DNA of 64,000 nucleotides from Leishmania mexicana MHOM/GT/2001/U1103 (taxonomy: Eukaryota; Euglenozoa; Kinetoplastea; Trypanosomatida; Trypanosomatidae), in NCBI RefSeq assembly GCF_000234665.1, contig NC_018333.1, forward strand, positions 118,501 through 182,500. The letters are read 5' to 3'. Of this stretch, positions 30,390 through 40,068 are shown piece after piece; the stretch's first letter is position 1, and every line of letters starts with the position of its first letter. The translations under genes and the position numbers were made by a program. The notes under the pieces were generated by a model that saw only the letters and a list, made by a program, of their open reading frames with translations, made no database searches and was not told the origin of the DNA.

Positions 30390-32042
30390 CTACGGCGTCG
30401 TGCGCTGCGGATCACGCGGAAAGAGCGAAGCAAGGCGCACGTTGCTCAGTCCAAGGTACAGCATCACCACACGCTCCAGCCCAACGCCAAAGCCGCCGTG
30501 CGGCCACGCCCCCAGACGGAAGGAGTCGACGTACTCCTTGATCGGTGTGAGGTCCACGTTCAGCATCTTGGCGCGCGCCAGCAGCAGATCGGGGTCGTGG
30601 ATGCGCTGCGCCCCGCTGGAGATCTCCTCACCGCGGATGAACATATCGTACGAGTTTGTGAAGCGCACGTCGTCCTTGCACTCCATCGTGTAGAACGGAC
30701 GCACCGAGGATGGAAAGCGGTCCGAGATGAAGAAGTCCGTGCCGTAGCGCTCCTTCACAAGCTTGCCGAGCAGCTTCTCGTTCGTCGTGTTGATGTCATC
30801 CGTCGGCGCCATCTTCTCGTCGAGCACAGTGTTCAGCAGCTCAATACAGTGCATGTAGTTGATGCGCAGCATACGGCTATCCATGTTTTGCACGCGTGCC
30901 TGGAACTTGTCTGTCGGCTCCACGCCCTCCGAGATGACGCCAACGCCGAGCTCCTTCATCTTCTCCGGTGCGAGCTTCCACACAAGAGGCTCGAAGGGGT
31001 ACTGCTGGCACACGCTCGTCAGCTCCTTGGTGTGGGTGGCAAGGTGCTCGAAAATGTAGTTGAATAGGCTCTCCGCCACATCCAGCACCTCGTAGTAGTG
31101 CTCATCGATGCGCATCTCCACGTCCAACCCAACAAACTCCGTCAGGTGGCGGTGCGTGTTGCTGTTCTCTGAGCGAAACACCGGGCCCACCTCGAACACG
31201 CGTGGCACATCGCCCTGCAGCACCATCTGCTTGTACAGTTGTGGCGACTGGGCAAGATACGCAAAGCGGTTGAAGTACTCCAGCTTGAACACGTTGGCTC
31301 CACCCTCGCTCGGCGCGTTGATGATCTTTGGCGAGTGGATCTCAAAGAAGTCGTTGTCGATAAGAAACTGGCGAAAGTACTGGCACACGCGCGACTGAAG
31401 GCGGAAGATCGCGCCGCACGCTGGTGTGCGCAGGTCCATCCAGCGGCTATTCAGGCGCGTGTCAAGGTTCACCTTCGCACCCTCGTCCGACTCCTTGCGG
31501 CTCGCGTCCTCGAGCGTGAACGGCAGCGTGCGCAGTGACTCCGTCACCGTGTGGATCCTCTTCACCTTCAGCTCGATGTCCGAGTGCGACGTCGATGAGA
31601 TGGGCTGCTCCACCTTGCTCACCGTCGCCTCCACGTCAACAATCGACTCTGTTGCGATCTGCCCCATGAAGTCGATCATTTCCTTCGGCACGTCGCCTTC
31701 CACGGCAGCCATCGCCTGCACCGACTCGCTCCCGTCGCGCAGCACCATGAATGCCATCTTGCCCTTCTTGCGCGTCGTCGACACGCGGGCACGGATCAGC
31801 ACCGTCTTGCCCACCAACTCCGGCTGCGAAAGCTCCGCGACCGGGATGTGCGTGTGCGACTTGTACGTCGTCGACTGCACCATTGGGGCGGCACCAAACA
31901 CATCCTTGTACTTCTCCACAAGGGCCGCCTTTTCCTCCGCGCGGGCCTTCTCCTCCGCCAGGCGCGCCGCCTTACGAGCCTCTTTGTCGCTCATCTTCTT
32001 CTCCGCGGCTGGTGCGCCGGCATCGGCGTGGTTGGAGCTCAT
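30390..32042 (-). CDS. Aspartyl-tRNA synthetase, cytosolic type
   Basis: A 550-residue class IIb synthetase that charges tRNA-Asp. The N-terminal 60 residues include an Ala/Lys/Glu-rich helix (about 15-45) as in eukaryotic cytosolic AspRS. An OB-fold anticodon-binding domain follows (about 75-165). The catalytic domain has motif 2, VFRSENSNTHRHLTEF near 288-303, and motif 3, GFGVGLERVVMLYLG near 517-531. No mitochondrial presequence is seen, and the bacterial-type insertion domain is absent, so this is the archaeal/eukaryotic form. The ATG at 32042 is used. The frame continues six codons further to a TTG, which I do not accept as a start. Confidence 0.95.
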   Translation of the reverse strand: MSSNHADAGAPAAEKKMSDKEARKAARLAEEKARAEEKAALVEKYKDVFGAAPMVQSTTYKSHTHIPVAELSQPELVGKTVLIRARVSTTRKKGKMAFMVLRDGSESVQAMAAVEGDVPKEMIDFMGQIATESIVDVEATVSKVEQPISSTSHSDIELKVKRIHTVTESLRTLPFTLEDASRKESDEGAKVNLDTRLNSRWMDLRTPACGAIFRLQSRVCQYFRQFLIDNDFFEIHSPKIINAPSEGGANVFKLEYFNRFAYLAQSPQLYKQMVLQGDVPRVFEVGPVFRSENSNTHRHLTEFVGLDVEMRIDEHYYEVLDVAESLFNYIFEHLATHTKELTSVCQQYPFEPLVWKLAPEKMKELGVGVISEGVEPTDKFQARVQNMDSRMLRINYMHCIELLNTVLDEKMAPTDDINTTNEKLLGKLVKERYGTDFFISDRFPSSVRPFYTMECKDDVRFTNSYDMFIRGEEISSGAQRIHDPDLLLARAKMLNVDLTPIKEYVDSFRLGAWPHGGFGVGLERVVMLYLGLSNVRLASLFPRDPQRTTP

Positions 32043-32100
32043 GTTGCCACGTTCGATCAAAGGAGGGGGGCGGAGAAATAATCAAAACGTTTTTTTTTGT

Positions 32101-32131
32101 GGGGGGAAGGGGAAGGGGAAGGGGGGTGGGG
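32101..32131 (+). repeat. G-run array (quadruplex-like)
   Basis: Five runs of four to six G separated by AA or T spacers on the plus strand, about 60 bases upstream of the AspRS start. The transcribed RNA would be C-rich here. Confidence 0.8.
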
Positions 32132-32276
32132 CGATGCGCGGAGGCGTTTTCGCTTATTTTTCTCGTCGATTATGGATGCCGGTCCGAGCGCTTGGACTGC
32201 CAAATGAAAAAAACGCACAAGAAGGGAAGAGAAGGGGCGCACTTGTGTGTGTGTGTGTGTGAAGAGGGGGGGAGGA

Positions 32277-32364
32277 CTGTCGATGGACAGGTGTGTGTGT
32301 GTGTGTGATGCGCAATGCGCGATGTGTGCCGAGGTATGAAGAGGGAGGGAGGGAGGGAGGGAGG
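32277..32364 (-). promoter_or_regulatory. Candidate trans-splice acceptor for AspRS
   Basis: On the sense strand a CCCT-repeat pyrimidine tract (complement of 32339-32364) is followed by a stretch with no AG until position 32277-32278. Splicing there would give a 5' UTR of roughly 235 bases containing the CA repeat and the C-run array. This is an inference from the general polypyrimidine-then-first-AG rule in trypanosomatids. Confidence 0.35.
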
Positions 32365-33035
32365 TCTGCCCACAGAGGTGCGTCGTTCCATATTGGGAGT
32401 TTTCGGGCCACATGGTCGTACACCACTGTGGCAAGACATGGATGGGCCTGACGCTCCTTTTCCTCACACTGGCAGCGCCTTCACAAAGAAGAGGCCGAGT
32501 GCGTTGTGCAGCGAGTGAAGATGACGTCGTGCTCGCTGTTCTGCATCGATCCTCACTGCCGCCACAATCCCTCACCCAAGCCTGCGGTGCGCAATGAAGC
32601 ACGCCCGCTCATAATGCAGACACCTACGTGCGTGCGTGGGGGAGGAGACAGGTGCGATGATGCCCGTGCATGCACACTTGGGGCGCCGTCCTCTCTAGGG
32701 TGCGTTGCCTGATCGGTACGAGCTCCACCCCCTTGCTACCCAGGCGCCGCATTTTGTCTCCCACTGCTTTCTGGGTTGCCGTTCTGTGAGTCAGCGCATC
32801 CAACACATAGGCACGAGCATGTACGCACACGTCGGCGCACGGCGCAATGCAATCCTACGCAAGAGAGGCAGGAAGGCGGCCAACATTGTCGCTTGCTCAT
32901 AGCGTGGTAGGGGGAAAGACCTTATCGTGCGCACCGCACCCCGCTCCTACTTGGCAGAAGGACTCGCGCAGATTCCGCAGGTCCATCTCTGTGCCACGCC
33001 CCTTCCCGCCTCCAAGGCGCTGCATTGCCTGCTTG

Positions 33036-35036
33036 TTAAGCCCCGGTCACCGACTCCTCCAGCTCCGCCACCCCAGCGTCGACATCCGCCATTTCTCTTC
33101 TCTTCACACCTTTGCTGTCGCGCCGCTGCGCCTTCTCGAGCGCGTCCATATCCTGCAGCCGCCGAATTGTGAACTCCGCTTGCTGGGGCGGTCCACCCAC
33201 GACGCCGGCCCCACCCCCACGGCACTTTTCGATCAGCAGCCACTGTGGCAGCACGCGCCCCAGCTGAAGAAGGCCAATGCCTTCTATGACGCGGCGCACC
33301 GACGGGTCCAGCTTCTGTAGCACCTCGGCTGATGGACACGGCGTGTCCTTGTCAGGTATATTGGCGTAGAGGGCGGCGGCGAGGTCCAGCGGCTGCCGCT
33401 CCGAGGCGCGGCGGATCAGCACCTTAGCGGGATCCTCCTCCTCCGCGAAGTCGACAGAGAAGTAGTGAGGATGAGTGGCGAGCCACGGCGCGATTTTGGT
33501 GGGAAGGCCGGAGGCGCGCATCTCAACAGGCAGGAGCTGCATCGCGTCGCGCAGGCTGAGCGTCTTGTATGGCGGAAAGCGATCGTACCAGGCGTTGAGA
33601 ACCTGCTCTCGGGTGTACACGGCGGGTGTGGGAGGTGCGCAAGTCGCACCTGACGACCCGCCCGCAGCCGCTGGCGACAAGGATGGCTCCGATGGTGCCC
33701 CTTGCTGTGACAACGAGGCTGCTGAGGGGGTTGCAGCACTGGAGTCCCTCGCGGTGACAACCTGATCATCCGCGACTGCGGCAGCCGTGTTCGCGCTGAC
33801 GGAGGTCGGCGGCGACCGCGAAGACACGAAAATCCACATGGACACCTGAAGCATGTCCGTCGACACCGCAAGTGACCGGCCGTGAGCGCGCAGAAAACCA
33901 GCAAAGCTGCGGTATCGCCGCTTGATCTCCTGCTTCTGTGCGCGGGTGAGCTGCTCATACAGCGGGGTGATGCTGACCCAGTGAGGGATGTCGCTGTCAC
34001 AGACATGGCGCTTGATGAGCGCTGCCACCTCTGGAAGAGGGGAGGTGTCCAGCGTGAACTCGTCGAGCGCCAGAGGGGCGAGGTGGGGCGGCCGGCGCCG
34101 GATGCGGCCGTCGACGACCTGGAACTCCTCTGGCATTTTGCCGGCAATGGAGAAGAGGCCGCCTTGGCAGTTGAAGTACGGGTGAAACAAAATGTCCTCC
34201 GAAATGCTCTCCTCCAGTGCATCTATGGCGGTGAACTCCGCCGGCACGAGACTGCGCAGGCGGTCCAGGACTGGCACTCGCTCCTCCAGCCGCACGCGCA
34301 TGGCCGGCGGTGGCGCAGGTGGCGTGAGGAGCACTCGCTGCATACCATTGGACTCGATGTTCTCGGCGCAGACGATGAACTCCGGCTTCACCACGTAGCT
34401 GGTTGTCTGGCCAACGTCTGACATCATGTACTTGTCATCTGCCACGCCGCGCTGCGGGTGTATCAGGTCGGGGTGCAGCCGCACGTTGATGCGGCCGGAA
34501 TCGACGACGAGGACGTCGAAGATAAAAGGAAACTTTTTGAAGAAGTTGACGAGGCGGCCGCGACCCGTGATCTCCTCGCGTATCGCATCCGGCAGCAACG
34601 ACGCGACACACTGGAAAGAAACGTAGAAGGTCGGCACGTAGAGCACAAATGTGCTGGCGACCTCCTGTGGCGAGAGCAGGTGCATGCTTGCGCTGTGGCT
34701 GGTGCCTCCACCGTGGGCCGGCGAGAGACGTGCAGAAGACAGCGGTGGTGGTGGTGGGAGAAAGCTGCCGGTGCGACCTGCTGCAGAACCACCAAGTGGA
34801 GGTGGTGGAGGGAGGAACCTCCTGCTCGCGCTTCCGGCGTGGCGCCTTGCCATGGCGGCGGCGCTGTGCAAGCATGTCGCGGCACAGTGGTGGGAAGTTG
34901 ATGTGGAGACACGCCGACAAGGTCCCAGTGCGCCGGTGAAGTGCGCCGCGTGTTGCAGCGACATCAACAGAGCAGTGTCACTGCCGAGGAGCCGGCTGTG
35001 CAGGAGAGGGGACGGCCCATAGCCCACCCGGTACAT
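33036..35036 (-). CDS. Modular probable mitochondrial protein, unknown function
   Basis: A 666-residue protein from the ATG at 35036. The frame extends to 35186 only through a GTG. Residues 1-75 are rich in Arg, Ser, His and Ala with almost no acidic residues, suggesting a mitochondrial presequence. Two PPPPPL stretches follow. The body contains about five related segments of 50-65 residues, near 131-187, 253-308, 340-401, 483-530 and 557-604. Each is roughly Y/V-V-S/P-I/L, an LLP or LVP turn, a helix, then F-L-x-x-H/F-P-x-x-F-x-V. They look like small winged-helix-like units seen in several kinetoplastid mitochondrial RNA-associated proteins, but I cannot name the family. A low-complexity linker lies near 405-470. 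A role in mitochondrial RNA or ribosome biology is inference. Confidence 0.7.
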   Translation of the reverse strand: MYRVGYGPSPLLHSRLLGSDTALLMSLQHAAHFTGALGPCRRVSTSTSHHCAATCLHSAAAMARRHAGSASRRFLPPPPPLGGSAAGRTGSFLPPPPPLSSARLSPAHGGGTSHSASMHLLSPQEVASTFVLYVPTFYVSFQCVASLLPDAIREEITGRGRLVNFFKKFPFIFDVLVVDSGRINVRLHPDLIHPQRGVADDKYMMSDVGQTTSYVVKPEFIVCAENIESNGMQRVLLTPPAPPPAMRVRLEERVPVLDRLRSLVPAEFTAIDALEESISEDILFHPYFNCQGGLFSIAGKMPEEFQVVDGRIRRRPPHLAPLALDEFTLDTSPLPEVAALIKRHVCDSDIPHWVSITPLYEQLTRAQKQEIKRRYRSFAGFLRAHGRSLAVSTDMLQVSMWIFVSSRSPPTSVSANTAAAVADDQVVTARDSSAATPSAASLSQQGAPSEPSLSPAAAGGSSGATCAPPTPAVYTREQVLNAWYDRFPPYKTLSLRDAMQLLPVEMRASGLPTKIAPWLATHPHYFSVDFAEEEDPAKVLIRRASERQPLDLAAALYANIPDKDTPCPSAEVLQKLDPSVRRVIEGIGLLQLGRVLPQWLLIEKCRGGGAGVVGGPPQQAEFTIRRLQDMDALEKAQRRDSKGVKRREMADVDAGVAELEESVTGA

Positions 35037-35716
35037 GACGGTGTGCGATGCACGAGCGAGCAAAATGCAAGCGCAGAAGGGGCGTGGATGCTGTACGCGT
35101 GCTGTCGCTGCGCCTGCTGAACGCAAGCGCTTCTGTGGCGATTTAGAGGGAGAAGAGGAAGGTGGAAGAGAAAGGTGTGGGATCACTAATCAGCCCATGG
35201 GGCGGTCGCGTACTACATAAGGAGTGGTGGCGCCGACTCACGGGCCACGTTGACCTACCCCGCGCATGCGACGCTCAACGCAGAATTTGCTCCCCATCAG
35301 CCCCCCCGCTTCGCATCCCATAGGTGCGGAGCTTCACCTTTCTTTGTTCGCTGTTGCACCAATACACGCAACCGCACATGGCCACAGAAATCGTGGGCCT
35401 TCATCGCCGCGATACCTCCTCGCGTGCGTGAGTGGGGAAGAAAACAACATCGTTGCACGCAACGCGGTTGCGTGCTGATGGCGGCTTACTTGTATTCGGT
35501 CCTCTCCTGCCCTCTGCGGGCACTTGTGAGGAGAGGAGGGGGGGGCTTACGCTCCGCTCAGCTGTTGGTGCGCTTAATATATGGCGTTAGTTAACCGGAT
35601 TCGGTGCGATGAAGGAAAGCCAACGAAGCACGAGAGTGCTCTTCTCTTTGTCCACAAACGAGCCGGCACGAGAGGCGCGCGTGTGTTTGCTTGGGTAGCT
35701 GGTGCCCCTGTACACC
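35037..35716. other. Gene-free interval
   Basis: No gene is seen between bystin and the modular protein gene. The composition is slightly more AT-rich near 35565-35610. Confidence 0.6.
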
Positions 35717-37126
35717 CTAGGAAACGGGTGCCGCACCCTGCTTCATGCGCAGCGCCGCCCCAATCTCGCGACGGATCTCGGGGGTGATCATGTAGTGAAA
35801 ATGCACGTTGCACACGTTTGATAGCAGCCCCAGCTGCGCCTCGGTCAGGTCCGCCTTGTAGTGCTGGACGAAGGAGAGCAGGGTCTGATGCCACAGCACC
35901 GGCAGCGCCTCCTCCTTCGTGTGCGTTTCCAAGAAGCGATGAAAGTACTTCACCAGCTCGTCGATGGCCTGGTATGGCAGCGCCATCTTCTTGTCGATAA
36001 GCACACGAAGAAAGACGGAGCACCGACCGCTGAAGGGCTGCTGCGCGATCTTGTAGATGGTGACAGCGGTGGGCACCGGTGGCAAGTGGCAGCGCTGCAG
36101 CACGCTCGCCACAACAAGGGACTCACGCAGCGTGCACTCCTCATCCATTGCCAGCGGCAGCAGAAAGCCTTTGAAGAAGGCGACGGGCTTAAAGAGCGCC
36201 TTGCGCACTGCCATGTACAGGGCCGGGTGCAGTTTCTTCTCTTCGAGCAGCCGCTCGTGCACGACGGGCAGCAGCACCGCGGCGTAGAAGCGCTGCAGCA
36301 TACTCTCGTTCAAGTTGGCGGCAAAGATGCGAGTGGCCTGGTACGTGGCGTGCGGGGACCACTGATCCGGACGGGTCAGCATCAGCAGCTGCTCCCAGTT
36401 CTTCACGTTTGGCAAAATCTTGAACGCCTTTGGAATCTTGCCGGAGGTGTAGCGCTTCAGCACCGTACCGATGGCCGTGTACACGCGTGCCACACGATTG
36501 TCGATCTTGTCCTCACTGTCACCGTCTGCCACGCGGGCGTTATCGCTCGGGCTCGGGGCTGCACCACCACGGGCGCCCTGCTCCTTTTCCCTAATCTTTT
36601 CCATGATCATGTCCGCCAAGTTGCGGCTCTGCACACGCGAGGCAGGCTGGAAGGCGTTCAGCAGTCGTGCCTCCTCCTCGTCGATGCCGTACATCTCTGG
36701 AGACACGTCCGGCACATCCACCGGCATCTCGGATGCAATAGACTCGTTGTCGTCGTACTCCAGAACCACGTCTTCGTCATCCGCCGCCGCCTCCACCTCG
36801 TAGAGGTGCTCGCGACCCTCCGTCGTCATCTCCTCGTTGTCGATGAGGTCCTGCAGGCCGTTGTCGCGGTAGTCCTCTCCACACACCGCGGTAGCGTACT
36901 CCTCAGCCGTCACCTCACCCTGAATGGCCTCCAGCTGCTTCTTGGCCGTGCGCAAGATCCGTTTCGTCGTGTGGTTGGGGATGAGGTAGCCGGCCTGATC
37001 CACGTCGTTCTCGTCTGCGGCACGGCGCGACGCGCTCTTGGCGCTGGCGAAGCGCTCAGCGTGGATATCATCGCCGAGCGGGTTGGAGCGATGGTGCTCC
37101 TTCTTTGCCTTTTCCTTACCAGGCAT
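35717..37126 (-). CDS. Bystin (Enp1/BYSL), 40S ribosome biogenesis
   Basis: A 469-residue protein starting at the ATG at 37126 (Met-Pro-Gly-Lys). The N-terminal 150 residues are charged and acidic, with basic MPGKEKAKKEHH at the extreme end. The bystin domain fills about residues 190-460. Recognisable parts are LNAFQPASRVQSRNLADMI just before it, SGKIPKAFKILPNV, LYMAVRKALFKPVAFFKGFLLP-type helices, FLRVLIDKKMALPYQAIDELV and a C-terminal PEIRREIG. Bystin/Enp1 binds pre-40S particles in the nucleolus and is needed for 18S rRNA maturation and export. The length matches the family. The upstream part of the open frame is low-complexity and excluded. Confidence 0.94.
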   Translation of the reverse strand: MPGKEKAKKEHHRSNPLGDDIHAERFASAKSASRRAADENDVDQAGYLIPNHTTKRILRTAKKQLEAIQGEVTAEEYATAVCGEDYRDNGLQDLIDNEEMTTEGREHLYEVEAAADDEDVVLEYDDNESIASEMPVDVPDVSPEMYGIDEEEARLLNAFQPASRVQSRNLADMIMEKIREKEQGARGGAAPSPSDNARVADGDSEDKIDNRVARVYTAIGTVLKRYTSGKIPKAFKILPNVKNWEQLLMLTRPDQWSPHATYQATRIFAANLNESMLQRFYAAVLLPVVHERLLEEKKLHPALYMAVRKALFKPVAFFKGFLLPLAMDEECTLRESLVVASVLQRCHLPPVPTAVTIYKIAQQPFSGRCSVFLRVLIDKKMALPYQAIDELVKYFHRFLETHTKEEALPVLWHQTLLSFVQHYKADLTEAQLGLLSNVCNVHFHYMITPEIRREIGAALRMKQGAAPVS

Positions 37127-37980
37127 CCTCAGCGTGTGCGTGTGAGAGAAAGAAAGAGCGTCGAGTGTGCACTGCAGATGGAGAGGTGCGGGGCAACCGC
37201 TAGCTGTGTGGAGGGAGGGAGAGAGACAGAACATCACAGAAGGGAGTGAGCATGGGGGATGTGCGAGGGGCGCACAGCGCAGCCGTTGTTTGATCAACCA
37301 AGAGCAGAAAGAGCGAGCGAGAGAGAGAGAGAGAGAGCTCGAAGGTGTGCGCGCACAGCACGCGTTGGCAACATACATCCGCGCACCCACAGCAGCAGCA
37401 GCAGCAATCACACTGGGTCAGCGAGGGAGAAGGTGGCGAGGGACCACGTGTCGGTGGGATCTTTCCTTTTTCTTAGCGTGCACCTTTTGCTTTAAAGGAA
37501 TAGCGAGGAGAAGGTATGGGGTGGCGACAGCACTCATACAAGGAGAAAGGGGGGGAGTGAGGGGGTGGGTGGGGAGGGGCCGGACGGGAAGGACCACCGA
37601 CGTGGCCAAACAGGCGCACGGTACGAGCAGCATACAAACAATTTTCTTCCAGATAGTATCCCGGATCGCACATGGCGGTAGCTGCACTCAGGCCCCACCC
37701 CGTCGCTCACATAGGCCCTCCCCGGCTAGCAGCTCCCCTCTTGTGGCCTCCGACACATCGGCTCGCTACTTCCCAACCTGCTGGGATCGGCAGCGTGGCA
37801 AGTGAGAAGAAGGAGAAGTGAGGAAAGGCGGCGTAGCGGCGGCTGCGTTAGCCTGCTAGTGGTGGAAAGACTCCAGGAGGCGCAAAGACGGCTGCATTTG
37901 TGCAGAGGGAGGGGGGAGGTGTCCACGTTACGAGCACAGCCTCAAAGCAAAAAAAAACGAGCTGCTCGGCGACTTTGCGG
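37127..37980. other. Gene-free interval
   Basis: No gene is seen. A GA repeat near 37315-37338 reads as a CT tract on the sense strand and could serve bystin trans-splicing. Confidence 0.55.
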
Positions 37981-40068
37981 TCAGCTAATACGCGGCGGAG
38001 ACGGGGGCGGCGGGATCTGCTTAATGCGCTGCGTCGCCCTCTTCCACACAATGATGTCTTCGGTGCGCTTCAGCAGGTCTGCCTGCACACGCTGCAGACG
38101 CTTCTCCTTCCTGGCCAGACGGCGATCGCGCTCTTCAAGAATCGCTAGCCACGAGGAGACCTGCTTGCTCAGCTGCTCCACCTCGCCTATCTGTTCCTGC
38201 GCCGCCTTCTGCTGACAGTCATGCTGCTGCAGGCGGGCACTGTAGTCCTCCTCCCGCTTCCTCAGCTGCTCTGAGCGCTCCATGAGGCGCTTCTCGGCCG
38301 CGGCGACCTCGCGTTCGACGATGACCCGGGCCTCGCGCTGCTTTGCAATGTCCACCTCCCGCTGCTTTAACGTGCACCGTTTCCCCTCGACGACTGCCTC
38401 ACGATCGGCGACGAGCTTCAAGGACTTCAACGCTGCGTCGAACTTCTCGCGGAGAAATCCCAGTGTCCTCTCGATGGCGGCGCTCTCGCGCTGCCGCAAA
38501 TCCTCCAGCGACGCCCCTGCCGGCGGTGCCGCCCGCATCTCCGTGTCACGCCTCACCACCATGTCGCGCTGCTCGGCTAGTGCGTGAGCGTCCTCTTGGC
38601 GCGGTAGCGGACGTGGAAAGCACTCCGGTCCCGCAAGCTCAGATACGTACTTGGCCCCTTGTTGAAGGATGAGCAGGCGCCGATAAGCAGTCTCCAGCTG
38701 ATCGAAGCACAGGGCAGTGGAAGAAAGCGCCTTCTCCGCGCTCGCCACGTCCAAGGCGGTGCGAGTCGCAGCTGCTGCGTCTGCGAGTGGCTGCAGTGCC
38801 GCCGCCGATAAGCCGCTGCTTTGTACAGCTGCGGTCGTGTTCGCCGCAGCCAGGTGCCTCTTCGAAGCCGCTGAAGCAGAGGAAGAGTCGGATGCGGAGC
38901 GGCTCTCAGGCGCATCACCCAGTCTTTCCGTCCGCTCGGAGGTCGATGTGTCGGTCACGCTCGTCTCCTCATCCGTGCTCCACGCGTGGCCGGTGTTGAA
39001 TGGACTATGACGTTGCTTCTGTTCCTGAGTGGCTTTGTAAAGATGGCGCTGACGATAAACTTCTGCCGCTTGCTGGAGAAAGGGATAGGTAGCACCTATG
39101 GGATTGGTGGCGGCGGCGGTCGACGTAACACGCGGCGCCGCAGCGGCGGCGGGTTTTACAGATACCAGTGACGGATTACGCATAAGCGGGGACGAGGCGG
39201 ACGCTGCTGCCATAGCCTGCCCTAGCGGGGATGATGCCGTCGCATGATCAAAGGAGCCGCTGCAGGCGCGGTGGAGGCGTCGCAGCACGTCCTCCAGCGT
39301 CAGGGATCCCTTCCTACTCGTGTGGTCCCGGGCATCCTCCTCGTCATCATCGTAGTCCTCCTCATCTTCCATGTACTCCTCCACCTCCTCCACCTCGTAC
39401 TCGTCGCCCTCGCTCCCGTCAGACTTGGAGTCCTCGTAATAGTTGAAAACATTGGAGGCGAGACGCGGGGAGCCGGCGTTGGCAGCTGTCGTGGCCGCTG
39501 CTGCCTCGGTTCCCGACTCAGGGTAGGCAGCGGTGGCAAAAGGACGCTCCGGAGCAACCGGGGAAGCCGCTGCCCCGCTCGTCATCCCCGAAGGGCGAGA
39601 AGCAGCTCTGGTCGGCGACGCATGGGTTGGGCTCGCAGGAGACCCGCAGAACTCCTGAGCGAGGTTGCGGGCGAGCTGGGGTGCAGGCGCCGGAGCTGGT
39701 ATCTGCGCCTGCGGCTGCTGCTGTGGTGCCGGCGAGGCCCGCGACACCTCAGCTATTTCAGTGGCGGACGGCGTGCCTGCATCTGCCGCTCGCCGCGGAA
39801 GGGAAGAGGCAAAGAATGCGTTGGAGGCGGGAGCCGGCGTCGGCTTGGGATCGAGCGAGCTTAACATCGGAGCAGCCCGGGACGGCTTCGTCGCCGGTGC
39901 TTTGTCGCCACTACCAGTCTGAAGCCCGCCAGTACCGGCGAAGCCTACGCCGCCAGCAGAGTTGCTCGCCGGGTCCGCGTGGCTGTCAGCGATGTTGTAC
40001 AGCTCAAGCCGCTCGTGGAGTTGCTGTATGCGCCGCTGCTGCTCAGCACGCTGGGTGGAACCGGACAT
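37981..40068 (-). CDS. Coiled-coil protein with acidic stretch, unknown function
   Basis: A 695-residue protein from the ATG at 40068 (Met-Ser-Gly-Ser). The first 200 residues are Ala/Pro/Ser-rich low complexity after a short helical start (QQRRIQQLHERLELYNIA). A strongly acidic segment lies near 215-243 (EVEEVEEYMEDEEDYDDD). The C-terminal 220 or so residues form a long coiled coil with REA/REV heptads, for example LKQREVDIAKQREARVIVE and EERDRRLARKEKRLQRVQ. It ends in a proline-rich PPPPSPPRIS. No catalytic motif, signal peptide or membrane segment is seen. The layout resembles basal-body or cytoskeletal scaffold proteins, but I cannot assign a family. Confidence 0.72.
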   Translation of the reverse strand: MSGSTQRAEQQRRIQQLHERLELYNIADSHADPASNSAGGVGFAGTGGLQTGSGDKAPATKPSRAAPMLSSLDPKPTPAPASNAFFASSLPRRAADAGTPSATEIAEVSRASPAPQQQPQAQIPAPAPAPQLARNLAQEFCGSPASPTHASPTRAASRPSGMTSGAAASPVAPERPFATAAYPESGTEAAAATTAANAGSPRLASNVFNYYEDSKSDGSEGDEYEVEEVEEYMEDEEDYDDDEEDARDHTSRKGSLTLEDVLRRLHRACSGSFDHATASSPLGQAMAAASASSPLMRNPSLVSVKPAAAAAPRVTSTAAATNPIGATYPFLQQAAEVYRQRHLYKATQEQKQRHSPFNTGHAWSTDEETSVTDTSTSERTERLGDAPESRSASDSSSASAASKRHLAAANTTAAVQSSGLSAAALQPLADAAAATRTALDVASAEKALSSTALCFDQLETAYRRLLILQQGAKYVSELAGPECFPRPLPRQEDAHALAEQRDMVVRRDTEMRAAPPAGASLEDLRQRESAAIERTLGFLREKFDAALKSLKLVADREAVVEGKRCTLKQREVDIAKQREARVIVEREVAAAEKRLMERSEQLRKREEDYSARLQQHDCQQKAAQEQIGEVEQLSKQVSSWLAILEERDRRLARKEKRLQRVQADLLKRTEDIIVWKRATQRIKQIPPPPSPPRIS

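Larger units (their letters stand above)
32043..33035. other. AspRS upstream interval
   Basis: No gene is seen. The left part is unusually structured. A G-run array lies at 32101-32131, TG runs at about 32244-32261 and 32291-32308, and a GGGA repeat at 32339-32364. Confidence 0.6.

Noticed and set aside
29466..31067. 533-codon plus-strand frame
   Set aside because: It covers the AspRS C-terminus antisense and intergenic low-complexity sequence.
35861..37249. 462-codon plus-strand frame
   Set aside because: It is antisense to bystin and opposite to every other gene. High GC at third codon positions creates such shadow frames.
37127..37411. 95-residue extension of bystin
   Set aside because: Low-complexity Ser/Leu/Ala and His-Thr sequence. 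The conserved Met-Pro-Gly-Lys start is at 37126.
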